DNA from: Corallium rubrum
Taxonomy: Eukaryota > Cnidaria > Anthozoa > Scleralcyonacea > Coralliidae
Reading direction: 5' to 3'
Length of the DNA: 64,000 bases
Assembly (NCBI GenBank): GCA_964035015.1
Contig: OZ035997.1
Span: forward strand, 16,377,967 to 16,441,966
In this document: positions 31,979-63,968 of the stretch, one piece after another
Position numbering within the stretch: the stretch's first letter is position 1
Layout of the letters: each line of letters starts with the position of its first letter
The notes under the pieces: model-generated
Database searches by the model: none
The model's input: only the letters and a program-made list of their open reading frames with translations
Told to the model about the DNA's origin: nothing
Program-made: the position numbers and the translations under genes

Positions 31979-32305
31979 TCGGGCTAACCGCAGGTAGACG
32001 AGTCTAGGTTTCGGCTCGTTTTTTTTTTGTTTTTTTCCCCTTCTGTGTCGCTCTTAGCCTACTCCGCAGGCCTCTCTAATCAGAAAGCGCAGGCTCAAGT
32101 CAAGTGCGCATTTAACTTATTCCGCCGTCTCGATCAAGACAAACATAATAAGACTTTGCGAAACTGATGCGTGCATGCCAAATGCTTTCTTTCTTTGCTT
32201 TCCTTATGTCTAATCAAGTCTTTCTCCTCTCGGATGTGTTTTGTGTTTTCACAGACATAGTTATTGGTTAGTAATGTCGCTGGCAAGTATCTTGATATTA
32301 TTTAA
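31979..32305. other. no gene recognised
   Basis: Begins GCTAACCGCAGGTAGACGAG and contains a poly-T tract. The phrase GAGTCTAGGTTT recurs near 59156. Nothing codes here. Confidence 0.4.
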
Positions 32306-32400
32306 CAATTATTCGCCGAAGGCGAAGTGAATATCGGTGTATAATAACCGAGTCGAGGTTATTATTCACCGATATTCACTGAGCCTGAAGCGAATAATTG
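32306..32400. mobile_element. 95-bp perfect-ended hairpin
   Basis: CAATTATTCGC...GCGAATAATTG ends enclose nearly symmetric arms (GTGAATATCGGTG and CACCGATATTCAC) around GTATAATAACCGAG. This is a miniature foldback repeat of unknown class. Confidence 0.7.
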
Positions 32401-32605
32401 TTTTAGTATATAAATATACATTTTCGTACTTTTAGGAACAACATTTTGTTTAAAATTGTTAATTTCCTCGTCTGTTACATTGACAACTTGGCTGGCGGCC
32501 ATTTTGAATAAACGCTGTAGGTGATTATCGAGAATTAATCCGAAATAGCTCGTCCAATCAGCGCGCGTGATTTTCTATAATCAACTGTGTATTTATACTA
32601 AATAC

Positions 32606-32750
32606 GCTTACGATCTCACACGCCGTATACACACGCAAAAACGCACACTCTGTGTCAGACCTGATGCAGAAAAGATGTCAGGTCTGTTCAGAAAAATGTA
32701 GCGACCCCTGATACAGCCTGTTGCAGTATCAGCTATGATACACCTACAAC
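32606..32750 (-). repeat. dispersed repeat, inverted relative to 40866-40945
   Basis: Reverse complement shares CAGGCTGTATCA(A/G)GGGTCGCT and GTGTGCGTTTTT(A/G)CGTGT words with 40871-40935. It sits directly beside CAGTGGCGTGGTGG at 32751. The second copy lies shortly before the same 14-mer at 40982. Confidence 0.5.
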
Positions 32751-32838
32751 CAGTGGCGTGGTGGCTCCAAAATTGCAGGTGGGGCCAATGTTCAAATTGG
32801 CGCCCTTCGGACCGATGTCGATATTGCCCCCCCCCCCC

Positions 32839-32872
<34 letters not shown>

Positions 32873-33203
32873 CATACACACAATTGCTTATGCCGTATTG
32901 ACTAAATTTTTTCCTTATTAATTTTAATATATTTTAGGTAAATTGCTGCAAAAACATGAACTTATGAACTACATAAAAAGTAAACTAGTTAAACCCTTCA
33001 AATTTAGTTATTTTCTAATATTAATGGACACTATACTTCTGTGTTGCAAATCTAGCTATATATTATTAATAATATATACGAATGTCCGAATGTAATAATA
33101 CTAATTTTGCAAACAGACAACATAATTTTGTTACATCAGTACGATTGTCTATAGTCTACGCATACAAGAGTAAGAAGACAAGTAAAAGAACGTTAACATA
33201 ATT
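32751..33203. mobile_element. putative hAT terminal region
   Basis: Starts CAGTGGCGTGGTGG, similar to widespread hAT terminal repeats (CAGTGGCG...). It leads through a C-run and a (CA)n tract (32839-32881) into non-coding DNA that precedes the 3' end of the transposase frame at 33204. No matching right terminus is visible beyond 35030, so the element may be truncated. Confidence 0.45.
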
Positions 33204-35030
33204 CTAAAGTAGAGCTTTTGACATTTCGGGAGGAATCCCTGCATACAAATTGATGAGACGTTCTTTATCGAGCGAGAGCAAAATTTTACCCTCCATCACC
33301 ATTGCAAGTAACGATTCAAGTCTATCCTGAATCATAGACGAACGAATACGAGTCTTCACCCTCTTGAGTGCCGAGAATGAACGCTCCGCCATCTCATGTC
33401 AACTGTGTGCTGGAAACTTTGCCATCCTCCTCGTCCTCCTCATCCTCTACTTCTTCTGCTTCATCGGGCTTGGGGATAGTTGTACAGTTGAATTTCTTGA
33501 AAGACCGAGCGAAATTATACAGTTCATCCGCACATCTAAATGCATCTAAATTGTATGTTTCGCAAAAGGTGTTGAGACATGCTTGCAGATCGTGGGCGGT
33601 TTTGAAATTCTTCACAAGCTCTGGAAGCGACTTGGGGCAAACAAGGAAAATGCTTTGAGTAACGGTTGGTTCTTCTCAAACCGATTCTTCATTGAATTCA
33701 AGACCGTGTCGACAGCAGGGTAAAACGCGTCACGTCTCTAATGATTTTCTGGTGTTTCAGCTGGTTCATCTTCTGCATTTTCACCATCCATCCTTCTTCG
33801 GCATCTGAATCTTGTTTGTTGCCAAACCACACTTGCGGAGTCGTGTTCTTCCTCGACGCATCTGACGATTCGCTCCGGTTCTCCACGCAATTTATTGAGC
33901 TGAGCAATCGTGCTGTCGATCATACCGAGAGCTTTCCCGAAATCTACGTCGACGCCTTGTAAATATCGGCTTAACGGGCCAGTGGCTGAAAATATTTCTC
34001 GAAAAAGGTAGGCGGTAGCCAGAAATTGCTTTGCTTGAAGCTGCGTCAATAATCCAGCTGCAGTATTCCGTGGATTTCCTTCAAATGCAATGTCCGATGA
34101 AACAGTTTCCAGGACACTTAAAATGCATTCGTAAAGAGAGAGAAGGACCTTCAGACAAAACTCGCGTGAATTCCAACGAACAGTATTCAGTCTCTTGAGA
34201 GAAAGCACTTTAAGGTTCTCTTCTAGTTGGGCAGCCTCGAACAAGCCATGGATTCTTTCTGACTTGCTGAACAGAACGTACAACGCCTCGAGGTTGCTGA
34301 AAAGGCTGATTACTTGAACAGCAACACCTGCCGAGTCGGACAAAACAAGATTCAGCGTATGGGCATAACAGTGGACAAAAACAACATGGTCTCCAACTTT
34401 TTCCTTGATGATTGCTTGCAAGCCGTTGTAGCAGCCACTCATATTCGAGGCGCCGTTGTATGTTTGTGCCACCAGCATATCAAACGACACGGCCTTTGAC
34501 GCAAGTGTTGCTGAAATTAGCTACATTATATAGTTCCAATGCTGTTGTACCCGGAGCTCGTTTACATGATAACAAGTGCTCTGAACATTTGCCACTACGA
34601 TTTACGATCCTTGCGCAAATACTTAGTTTCTCGTGGTGTCTGATGTCCGGTGTTGTGTCCGCTATTAATGCCCATGCTCTGCAGTTACCGATTTCTTTCA
34701 CGATTTCTGAAGAGATTTCTTTACCAATAATGTTGATCACATTATTCTCGTTGTCTTTATTGACATCATATGGGTTGTCTGTATTTGGATTTCCCCCAGC
34801 ATGTTGAACCTCTTCGTCTTCCACCTCCTTGTCTCTTTTCACAGCATCTCGAGGCCCTTGGTCGTTAATGGAAGCATCATTTTCAAGCGATGATTCGCTT
34901 GATGTTGCGGAATAGTTTATCATGAACGATCCTTGCCTTTCATTATCTTCTTTTCTGGTTTTGCTTGCCTTTTTGTTCTCCGCACCTGATTTCTTTCGTT
35001 TTCGTTGGCGGTTTCCAAACGTTGCATGCT
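33204..35030 (-). pseudogene. hAT/ZMYM1-like transposase (DUF4371 and dimerization domain)
   Basis: In minus-strand order: a basic start (RKRKKSGAENKK at about 35000-34960); an acidic linker and ALIADTTPDIRHHEKLSI (34923-34480), part of the DUF4371/RNase H-like fold; then AQTYNGASNMSG, VHCYAHTLNLVLSD and RLNTVRWNSRE in another frame (34490-33738); finally AERSFSALKRVKTRIRSSM with RLESLLAM (33392-33204), the hAT C-terminal dimerization motif. Frames change near 34485 and 33730, and stops break 33600-33400. Such proteins derive from hAT transposases and are often labelled zinc finger MYM-type 1-like. This copy is not functional. Confidence 0.82.
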
Positions 35031-35635
35031 AGACGTTGAACGGATAATTTATTAGTATTATTACAAGGTTAGGTTGTAACTTACGTATGAATATTTGCAT
35101 TTTGCAGGTTGTAAGTTGTAACTTACGTATCAATATATTTTTATAACTGCATGGATTATGCGAGAAATACTCAGTAAAGTTAACTAATCATGTAATTCCT
35201 TTCGTGGCTTGCAACTTTCAGGGCTGAGGGCTCTGCTCTTTATTGAAAAAGTGAATCCGCAAAAACAAGTAGGCGAATATTTCGCATGTCAAATTATGAC
35301 AATTGACAAATTAATACTCCGGCGGGCTTAACTCTCGATCATTAAACCGAGAAATAGCTTTGTGCTCCGTCTGAAATCCTTTCAATATACTTACAGAGTC
35401 GCAAATTACAGACAAACAATAAAAGAGTTCTGCAGACAATCGAAAATGTAAATTTATGTACATATTTAACGATCCTTAATACCTTTCAAGGTTTTTAAAA
35501 TCAAGATCCAAGATGGCCGCATCGCCATTCTCGTTCCCAGAGCCCACGTTCTGGGACCACACATTCCGCCTGTCTCACTCATCCACGAAAGGGATATGAA
35601 GTAGCGAATATAGAAAATTCATCCCGCTATGCCGA
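35031..35635. other. non-coding flank of Gypsy element
   Basis: No gene. A 22-bp phrase around GGTTGTAACTTACGTAT occurs twice (35071 and 35117). The text CCGCTATGCCGA at its right end continues after the Gypsy element as CCGAGTTACCC, confirming the insertion site. Confidence 0.45.
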
Positions 35636-35815
35636 TGTAGTATAACGCACAACTACAAAGAACACTCGAATAAATCTCTTTAATAAAAATACACCCTAAT
35701 ACACAGCTCCCAGTCAAGTCACGAATGAGTTCACAGTCTGTGTTCACTGTCAGTTAATATCTTCGTAATCTAATCCCTACGTCATCACCCACTTCACGCC
35801 CTCGCATATTCTACA
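35636..35815 (-). repeat. Gypsy 3' LTR
   Basis: 180 bp, TGTAGTATAACGC to TATTCTACA on the plus strand. It differs from 40087-40266 only at ATCTTCG versus ATCCTCG. Confidence 0.95.
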
Positions 35816-35826
35816 TTACCCTCCCC

Positions 35827-38448
35827 TTAAGTGAGAGCGTCCTTGATCTCTAGTTCGTCCAAGTTAAAATCTTCGTACCGGTCAGGGGGCCGACGATGAC
35901 GCGTAGACCTTCGGAGAGGAGCCGCACTCGTAGTCTCCGCCTCTTGGTAGACTACCACTGGCCCGTCCAATCGTTTTTCCTGCGTCACATTACTTGTCAC
36001 TTGCGGAAATTGCTCATCCGTCGCCTCCACACGGTTGTGATGCTGGAAAAGTTTAAGTCGATTGCGATGTACGCACAGTGTCCTCCCATTCCCTGATTGT
36101 GGTCTGATCACGTAGTTCACGCTTCCTTGATGACGGACCACGACAAACGGACCTGTCCAGGGCTTGTGAAACTTTCTGCAATGGCCTTTCGGTACAGCAG
36201 TATTGTGTAACCACACGGTGTCACCTGCATTCAAAGGTTTCGTTTGCGTGACGTTTTTACGCTCGTCGTATTTCTCTTTCTGCTGGGTCTGCGCTTTCTT
36301 AATGTTCTCATTCATCGCTTCATGTACATCTTTCAGAGTATGCTCCAGCTCGTCACAATAATTGGAGATTAACATGGTTTCACGCTTCTCATGGCTGCCT
36401 AATAACACAAATGGTGAGGTAGCTTCTCGCCCATGAACCGCTTTAAAAGGAGACACATGCGTCGAGGAATGAACACTGGTGCGATAGGCAAATAGATGTA
36501 AGTCCCAGTCGTTGTGATCTCTGTTCACGTATGATGATATTATTGCTTTGAGAGTCCGATTAAATCTTTCAACTTGGCCTTCAGTCTGGGGATGGTATGC
36601 CGAAGTCCGTAGCTTGTGAATGCCCAGCAATTCGAAGACTTGTTTCATAAGTTCCGACTCAAAATTCCTCCCTTGGTCAGTAAGCAGCTTCTCTGGAACC
36701 CCATGTCGAGCCACCACGTTCTCCACAAATGCACGCGCTACTGTCTCTGCTTTCTGGTCTCCCATTGGAGCTGCTTCAACCCACTTGGTGAAGAGGTCAC
36801 TCATCACCAAGATATACTGGTGTCCTCGTGCGGTAATTGGAAGTGGACCAACGATGTCCATTGCCCACATCTCCATGGGTTGGGAAACTTTTATGTTTTC
36901 CATCGGGGCACGATAATTGGATGCTGTGGGTTTTCGCTGATTACACACTGCGCACTCTGCAACCCATAGTTGCACTTCACTTACCATTCCTGGCCAGTAG
37001 TACCAGGGGTGCAATCGCTCAAGACAACGATTGATGCCCATGTGCCCCGAGCTCGGGTCGTTATGAGACAATCTCAGCAAATTAGCACGCATTTTCCGAG
37101 GGACAACCAGAACAAGACCATCCTTCCGACCACTGGTTGCAACACGGCGATGTAGAACTCCCTCCACAATCTCTAGCTGTTGCCACAATTGTCGATAACG
37201 ACGAAGTTCGCCATTCTCAGTCCAATCACTTGGTGGTTCCTGTCGTTCAGTGGTTGTTAATCGTGCCTGGAGGACCAGTGAGATGATTGGATCTTCTTCT
37301 TGAAACTGACGAATGTCCTCGGTAGACCAAGCGGACTGCACAATGGTGGTTCCAACTCCGATTTCGACAGCCTCGTCGTGTGGATTTCGACCGTGAAGAG
37401 CTGTACTTGGTAGAGGAAATCGCGAAAGAGCGTCGGCGTTGCTGTTCTCGCGGCCTGGCCGATGTGTGATATCAAAGTCATATTCCTGGAGGGACAGGAT
37501 CCACCGCGCTAGTCTCCCTTTAGGCTCTCGTAGTCCTTGTAGCCACTTTAAACATTGATGATCAGTTACCACGTGAAATTTCTTCCCCAGCAGATATGGT
37601 CTCCAGTAGTGAATGGCCCACACAATTGCCAAACACTCTTTTTCAGTCCTGGAGTAGTTTTTCTCAGCTGATGTCAAGGATCGGCTGGCGTAGGAAACCA
37701 CGTGTTCGGAAGACCTGGGATGTTGAGATAGCACTGCTCCTAGACCTATGTCACTAGCGTCGGTGTATACGGTGAATGGAACTGTGAAATTTGGCAAGGA
37801 AAGGATGGGTGAGGTGGATAGTCGGTTCTTCAGGTGAGTAAATGCTGCCTCTGCCGTCACCGTCCAATTAAAGTCTCGACCACCTTTGGTTAGCTCGTGC
37901 AGGGGAGCTGCTATATCAGCGAAGTTACGGACATATCTGCGATAATAGGATGCCATTTCAACAAATGCTCTGACGTCGGACAAAGAAGAAGGAGTGGGAA
38001 AATCCTGAACTGCTTGGACTTTCTCTGGATTTGGGCGGATACCCGTCGTGGAGACAATGTGGCCCAGGAACTGCACTGACTCTTTTCCAAACTGACATTT
38101 TGCTCTTTTAATCTTCAGCCCTGCTTCTTGAATTCGTTGAAGAACTTTCTCCAAGATGTTCTGATGTTCCTTCCACGTATCGGCAAAAATAATGATGTCG
38201 TCGATAAATACCATACAACCGTTAATTCCGTGAAGCAGTCTTGTCATCATGCGCTGAAAAGTAGCCGGGGCGTTCGTCAGACCAAAGGACATCACAGTAA
38301 ACTCGTAATGGTTGGAGCCGACGCTGAATGCCGTCTTTGGGATATCTCCTTCTCTCAGAGGCACCTGCCAGTATCCTGACGCCAGATCTAATGTGCTGAA
38401 GTAGCGTGCACCACCAAGTTTATCAAGGATCTCATCTACTCGTGGCAT
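35827..38448 (-). CDS. Gypsy Pol: RT, RNase H and integrase
   Basis: A continuous 873-codon frame. RT: FSTLDLASGYWQVPL, FGLTNAPATFQR and the catalytic FIDDI. RNase H: VYTDASDIGLGAVLSQ, ECLAIVWAI and TDHQCLKWL, then NADALSR. Integrase: HHCC zinc domain (HNDPSSGHMG, CAVCNQRK), then MDIVGPLP, TDQGRNFES and GQVERFNRT with the three catalytic acidic residues, and HPQTEG. The C-terminus is basic (RRSTRHRRPPDRYED) with no clear chromodomain. The frame begins only after a frameshift at about 38440: the preceding frame reads NAVTRKDA and this one PRVDEILD, so a few bases appear deleted where relatives read through a short linker. The first Met is therefore not a true start. Confidence 0.93.
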   Translation of the reverse strand: MPRVDEILDKLGGARYFSTLDLASGYWQVPLREGDIPKTAFSVGSNHYEFTVMSFGLTNAPATFQRMMTRLLHGINGCMVFIDDIIIFADTWKEHQNILEKVLQRIQEAGLKIKRAKCQFGKESVQFLGHIVSTTGIRPNPEKVQAVQDFPTPSSLSDVRAFVEMASYYRRYVRNFADIAAPLHELTKGGRDFNWTVTAEAAFTHLKNRLSTSPILSLPNFTVPFTVYTDASDIGLGAVLSQHPRSSEHVVSYASRSLTSAEKNYSRTEKECLAIVWAIHYWRPYLLGKKFHVVTDHQCLKWLQGLREPKGRLARWILSLQEYDFDITHRPGRENSNADALSRFPLPSTALHGRNPHDEAVEIGVGTTIVQSAWSTEDIRQFQEEDPIISLVLQARLTTTERQEPPSDWTENGELRRYRQLWQQLEIVEGVLHRRVATSGRKDGLVLVVPRKMRANLLRLSHNDPSSGHMGINRCLERLHPWYYWPGMVSEVQLWVAECAVCNQRKPTASNYRAPMENIKVSQPMEMWAMDIVGPLPITARGHQYILVMSDLFTKWVEAAPMGDQKAETVARAFVENVVARHGVPEKLLTDQGRNFESELMKQVFELLGIHKLRTSAYHPQTEGQVERFNRTLKAIISSYVNRDHNDWDLHLFAYRTSVHSSTHVSPFKAVHGREATSPFVLLGSHEKRETMLISNYCDELEHTLKDVHEAMNENIKKAQTQQKEKYDERKNVTQTKPLNAGDTVWLHNTAVPKGHCRKFHKPWTGPFVVVRHQGSVNYVIRPQSGNGRTLCVHRNRLKLFQHHNRVEATDEQFPQVTSNVTQEKRLDGPVVVYQEAETTSAAPLRRSTRHRRPPDRYEDFNLDELEIKDALT

Positions 38449-39140
38449 CCTTTCGCGTGACCGCGTTTAAGCGTCGAAAGTCGACACAAAATCTATAGTC
38501 ACCGTCCTTTTTAGGGGCCAGTACAATCGGCGACGACCATGGGCTATTGCTTGGCCTAAGGAGACCTCGAGTAAGCATTTCTTGCACTTGTTTTTCCACA
38601 ACTTGATTCAAATGGACAGGAGTCCTGTAAGGCCGTTGTTTTACTGGTCGACTGTCTCCAGTGTCAATGGAATGTTCAGCGTCACGAGTTCTTCCTAACG
38701 GGTCATCCGGTCCATTTACAAATACATCCGAGTATTTCTCCAGCAGAACTGTTAATTTGTTGATAGTTGGTGCTGCTGATTCAATTAGCAATGGCGTTTC
38801 TCCCGATTCCCGCGATAATTGCCCGTTTCCCACATCTACGACCATTCTCATCGCTTTCAAAAAATCAGCACTCAGAATACACTGATTCTGCATGTTTACT
38901 ACCACAAATGTGTGGACCACGTTCAGATTGCCTATTCGTAAGGAAATATCAGTCATACCAATCACGTGAAGACTCTCTCCACCCACCCCTCGCGCTCTTA
39001 GCTTGCACTGTCTTATTGGTTCAAGGACAACATCTTTGTTCACTAGCGACACGGTCGCTCCCGTGTCGATAAGGCATCGTTGTTGATGTTCACCTACTGT
39101 AGCTTTGATGAAAACTGCAGTTGGCGAGACACTGTTAATC
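38432..39140 (-). pseudogene. Gypsy protease and RT N-terminus
   Basis: The frame encodes an aspartic protease starting near 39120: FIKATVGEHQ, then CLIDTGATVSLVN with the catalytic DTG, and GVGGESLHVIGM. It then enters RT with YSDVF, QRPYRTPVHLNQ and SSPIVLAPKKDGDYRFCVDF. It goes out of frame at about 38440, separating it from the rest of Pol. Confidence 0.87.
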
Positions 39141-39254
39141 GATATGGCGCGGTCTTCGCGGGCTGACCCTTGGCCTACTTGCGGGTCAGCCCTTGGTAGT
39201 TTCCCTGATTCAGTTGTTGTGGAGCCTGGAAACGATGCTGACAGTCTCGAGCGA

Positions 39255-40067
39255 AATGTCCCAGTTGACCACAGACGAAACAGTAGTTTTCATTTCTGCG
39301 TTGCCCATGGGCATTTCGCTGATTGGTTTGGCGACAATCGCTTGCGAAATGACCTACTCGACCACAGTTGTAACACTCACTGCTGCCACTTCGCTCATGC
39401 TGTTCACTGACGCTGAAACCTGGTTCACTTTCTCGGTGAGGACTTGAACGCTCTCTGTTAGTTGGCTGACCATGTTGGATTCTCTGCTGGTTACTTGTTG
39501 GGGGTGAACCGTCGTCTGATTTACATCAGGATTGGCATTCGTCGATGACAGCTCTGGTGTCAAATCAAGCTGTTGAGCAATTTTCACAGTCTCCTCGTAT
39601 GTCAGATTAGGTCTCTGTCATAATTCTCTTTTCAGCGCCGCTGGAGATCCTTCAATAAATTGTTGTTTGAGAAGGGTATTTCTCTCGTCATTCGCGATCT
39701 TGGGCATTGCTCGGCTGAGTAAGGTTTCCAAACCATAAGCGAAAACTTGGATATCCTCTCTGGGTTTTCGCGCGCGTCGACGAAACTCCATCATGGCAAT
39801 ATGTTTGCTTGTCGCATCACCACCGAATGCTTCATTGATCGCCTCTGTTAAGGTCTTGAAGCTTTCTCTCTTGTCGTCTCCAAGGCGCTCGAACACGGCG
39901 AAAGCTTTCCCCGACAGCAGTGTCGGTAAACGCTTCAACATTTCCTCTGCTTTCCATCCATTCGCAGTTGAACACAATTCGAATTTGCGCAACCAGAGCC
40001 CGAAATCACCGTCCGAAAAAGTTTCTGGAACATCCAAGAGGCTTCCTCTTGTTGATGTTGTTGTCAT
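39255..40067 (-). pseudogene. Gypsy Gag with zinc knuckles
   Basis: I start at 40067 (MTTTSTRG), just after the primer-binding site; the earlier Met lies inside the LTR. The capsid-like part reads ETFSDGDFGLWLRKFEL, LPTLLSGKAFAVFERLG and EFRRRARKPREDIQVFAYGL. A TGA at 39620-39618 interrupts KREL and QRPNLTYEETVKIA in the same frame. Two CCHC knuckles, CYNCGRVGHFASDC (about 39375) and CFVCGQLGHFARDC (about 39285), lie in a different frame, so a second lesion falls between about 39440 and 39375. Confidence 0.85.
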
Positions 40068-40086
40068 CCTGGTCACGGCACCAAAA

Positions 40087-40266
40087 TGTAGTATAACGCA
40101 CAACTACAAAGAACACTCGAATAAATCTCTTTAATAAAAATACACCCTAATACACAGCTCCCAGTCAAGTCACGAATGAGTTCACAGTCTGTGTTCACTG
40201 TCAGTTAATATCCTCGTAATCTAATCCCTACGTCATCACCCACTTCACGCCCTCGCATATTCTACA
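40087..40266 (-). repeat. Gypsy 5' LTR
   Basis: 180 bp, the partner of 35636-35815 with one mismatch. It is followed on the minus strand by the primer-binding-like TGGTGCCGTGACC. Confidence 0.95.
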
Positions 40267-41197
40267 CCGAGTTACCCGGGTTAAGAGTGTTTACATGGGG
40301 AAATGTTTATCCTGCTTTGCCACAATGCTTTGCCAGCTCCCGGCTGCCAGTGCCGAGTTCTCGACACAATCATATATAATAACAAGACGCCTGGTCAGGC
40401 GTTCACTCGGGCTACTGCAAAATCACGCGCAGGTTGTCACATGCAGTGCTAAGATCTAAAGCCGCGTCTAAACACATTCAGGTCACAGACAAAAGTCAAA
40501 ACACAATCCAATCTCCAATAGAAAACGCAATTTGCAATACACAAAACACGATTGCCTGTAACGTATTTCCACACATGTACAGCGAGTCCGAGACGAGAAA
40601 GACTTGATCAGACTCTGATCATCAGACAGTAGGAAAGCTAAGAAAGAAAGCATTATTTCCACACATGTGCAGCATTCATATGTCAAGTCTCTTCGGGTAT
40701 TAAATATCAACACAGCCTCATGTATCAGCCTGACACGGTCAGTGCTGTATCAGTTTGATATAACAGAACTGGACAGGTATGTTGTCTACGGAGCTGCGCA
40801 GTCTGTTAGAAATTCTAACTAAATGTTTATACATCAGTGTTGGTACATTCTGTAGCTGTCAGGCTGTATCAAGGGTCGCTCAGAACAGATCTGATATCAG
40901 AGCTGATCAGACTGTGCGTTTTTACGTGTATACAGTTTGAGACAGAATCTGTTCTGAACAGTCCGTTGTCTCTGTTGTAGGCAGTGGCGTGGTGGCAGGG
41001 GGGGGGGGGGGGGGCATGCCCCCCCGCGACGGTTTCAAGGGGGCGCCGAAATGAGGATGGGGCGAAAAAGTCATCAAATTGTTATTTTCTATTCTAAGAC
41101 AATCAAGTTCGAAAAAAAGTGCGCCAAGTGCCTTGATGATGATCATCTCAAATATTACAACTTGCCAACGTGAATTCAGGTAACTCTGCGCCAGACG
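40267..41197. other. non-coding DNA with dispersed repeat and G tract
   Basis: No gene. 40866-40945 is the inverted relative of 32606-32750. CAGTGGCGTGGTGG at 40982 repeats the putative hAT terminus of 32751 and is followed by a G homopolymer (about 40997-41015). Confidence 0.45.
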
Positions 41198-41634
41198 CAG
41201 TGTTGCCAAGTCAAGTTTTGTAAAAATCCCAATAAAGGTCTGAAAATATCCCAAGATTCCCTATTTTTTACCAAAAAATCCCAAGGTTTGCAAGGTTCAC
41301 AGTTTCATTCACTGGCTAGTTCCCAGATCTCTATCGACGTTTGACATATAGCAATCTGAGCCCACTGTATCAGTGATACTTCATTTGGATAGAGTACTTC
41401 ATCTTGTCTAAATCAAACGAATACATAAAGAACGTAGGCTATGATCTAATGATCAAGTAAATTTAAAAAATAATAATTAACATTGAAATCAGCCTTTTAA
41501 AACCGAAACTGTTTGCTCTGGAAAAATCCCAAGTAAAATCCCAAGTTGAATCCCTGAGAAAAAAATCCCAAAAAAATCCCAACTGCTTCAAAAAGTCCCA
41601 AGATCTTGGGATAAAATCCAAGTTGGCAACACTG
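41198..41634. mobile_element. hAT MITE with GCCAGACG duplication
   Basis: 437 bp with 12-bp termini CAGTGTTGCCAA and TTGGCAACACTG. An exact 8-bp direct repeat GCCAGACG lies at 41190-41197 and 41635-41642. The word AAATCCCAA recurs many times inside. It lies about 260 bp upstream of the likely FNDC3 5' UTR exon. Confidence 0.9.
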
Positions 41635-41642
41635 GCCAGACG

Positions 41643-41896
41643 ACATGTTCGATTTTGCACAGCGGATATTGCCTACCTGTACGTGAATACGCAGTAACGC
41701 AGATACGTGGACGATTGGATTCGATGTATAATGCCCTACCTGCTATTCCTGCTTGTTTAGGATTACTACGTCAAATAACCTTTATGCTTCTTTATTCTCA
41801 TGCGAAAGCTAAAGATTTTTCTGCGCTGAATTGTACAGGCCAGTACTAGTATTTCAGTCTAGTCTCGCTTGTGGCAGGAGAACACATCGTCATTCG
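41643..41896 (+). promoter_or_regulatory. putative promoter / 5' UTR exon of FNDC3
   Basis: A consensus donor (CATTCG then GTAAGC at 41897) and an acceptor at 41963-41964 just before the start codon suggest a 68-bp intron in the 5' UTR, so transcription would begin between the hAT MITE and 41896. No TATA box is clear. The exon start is not defined. Confidence 0.35.
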
Positions 41897-41965
41897 GTAA
41901 GCACAGCTTTTCTGTTTATGTATGTTTGATAAAAGTTGTCGCAGATAACTGACATATTCCTCAGA

Positions 41966-63518
<21,553 letters not shown>

Positions 63519-63589
63519 GTCTGACCACAGAACAGTAGATACACCAGAAGTCCGACTCTTGTGAAAGTACTAAACTATTCTATAATCTG

Positions 63590-63768
63590 TTCTAAGGATT
63601 TTTGGGTGAAGGAAAATTCGAGTGTAGAATATATACATTTTAAGACCAAACCGGGACCAGTTGCGAGTTGGCCTGTGGAGTTGCATTTTTCGCAACTGGT
63701 CCCGGTTTGGTCTTAAAATGTATGTATTCTACACTCGAATTTTCCTTCACCCAAAAAGCCTTAGAACA
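63590..63768. repeat. SINE tail fragments in inverted orientation
   Basis: 63590-63667 is the reverse complement and 63669-63768 the direct copy of the SINE tail seen at 6633-6735 (GTTGCATTTTTCGCAACTGG, TTGGTCTTAAAATGTATA). The two form a large hairpin around GCGAGTTGGCCTGTGG. Confidence 0.8.
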
Positions 63769-63968
63769 NNNNNNNNNNNNNNNNNNNNNNNNNNNNNNNN
63801 NNNNNNNNNNNNNNNNNNNNNNNNNNNNNNNNNNNNNNNNNNNNNNNNNNNNNNNNNNNNNNNNNNNNNNNNNNNNNNNNNNNNNNNNNNNNNNNNNNNN
63901 NNNNNNNNNNNNNNNNNNNNNNNNNNNNNNNNNNNNNNNNNNNNNNNNNNNNNNNNNNNNNNNNNNNN
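63769..63968. other. assembly gap
   Basis: Exactly 200 N. It follows the inverted SINE pair, a structure prone to assembly failure. Real length unknown. Confidence 0.99.

Larger units (their letters stand above)
35636..40266 (-). mobile_element. Gypsy LTR retrotransposon with near-identical LTRs
   Basis: 4631 bp, with 180-bp LTRs at both ends differing at one base, and a 4-bp CCGA duplication (35632-35635 and 40267-40270). Minus-strand order is gag, zinc knuckles, DTG protease, RT, RNase H, integrase, which is the Ty3/Gypsy order. A primer-binding-like site TGGTGCCGTGACC (minus, 40082-40070) lies inside the 5' LTR, and a purine tract AAGGGGAGGG precedes the 3' LTR. Despite its apparent youth, gag and the protease-RT junction are broken. 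Confidence 0.93.

Noticed and set aside
30701..31987. Plus-strand frames up to 182 codons, including poly-Tyr from (TTA)n
   Set aside because: Shadows of the LINE ORF and of the microsatellite.
33738..34490. Domesticated host gene of hAT origin
   Set aside because: The transposase domains are split by frameshifts and stops with no splice-site pattern that would rescue them.
36616..40134. Plus-strand frames of 60-117 codons within the Gypsy element
   Set aside because: All are antisense shadows of Gag and Pol.
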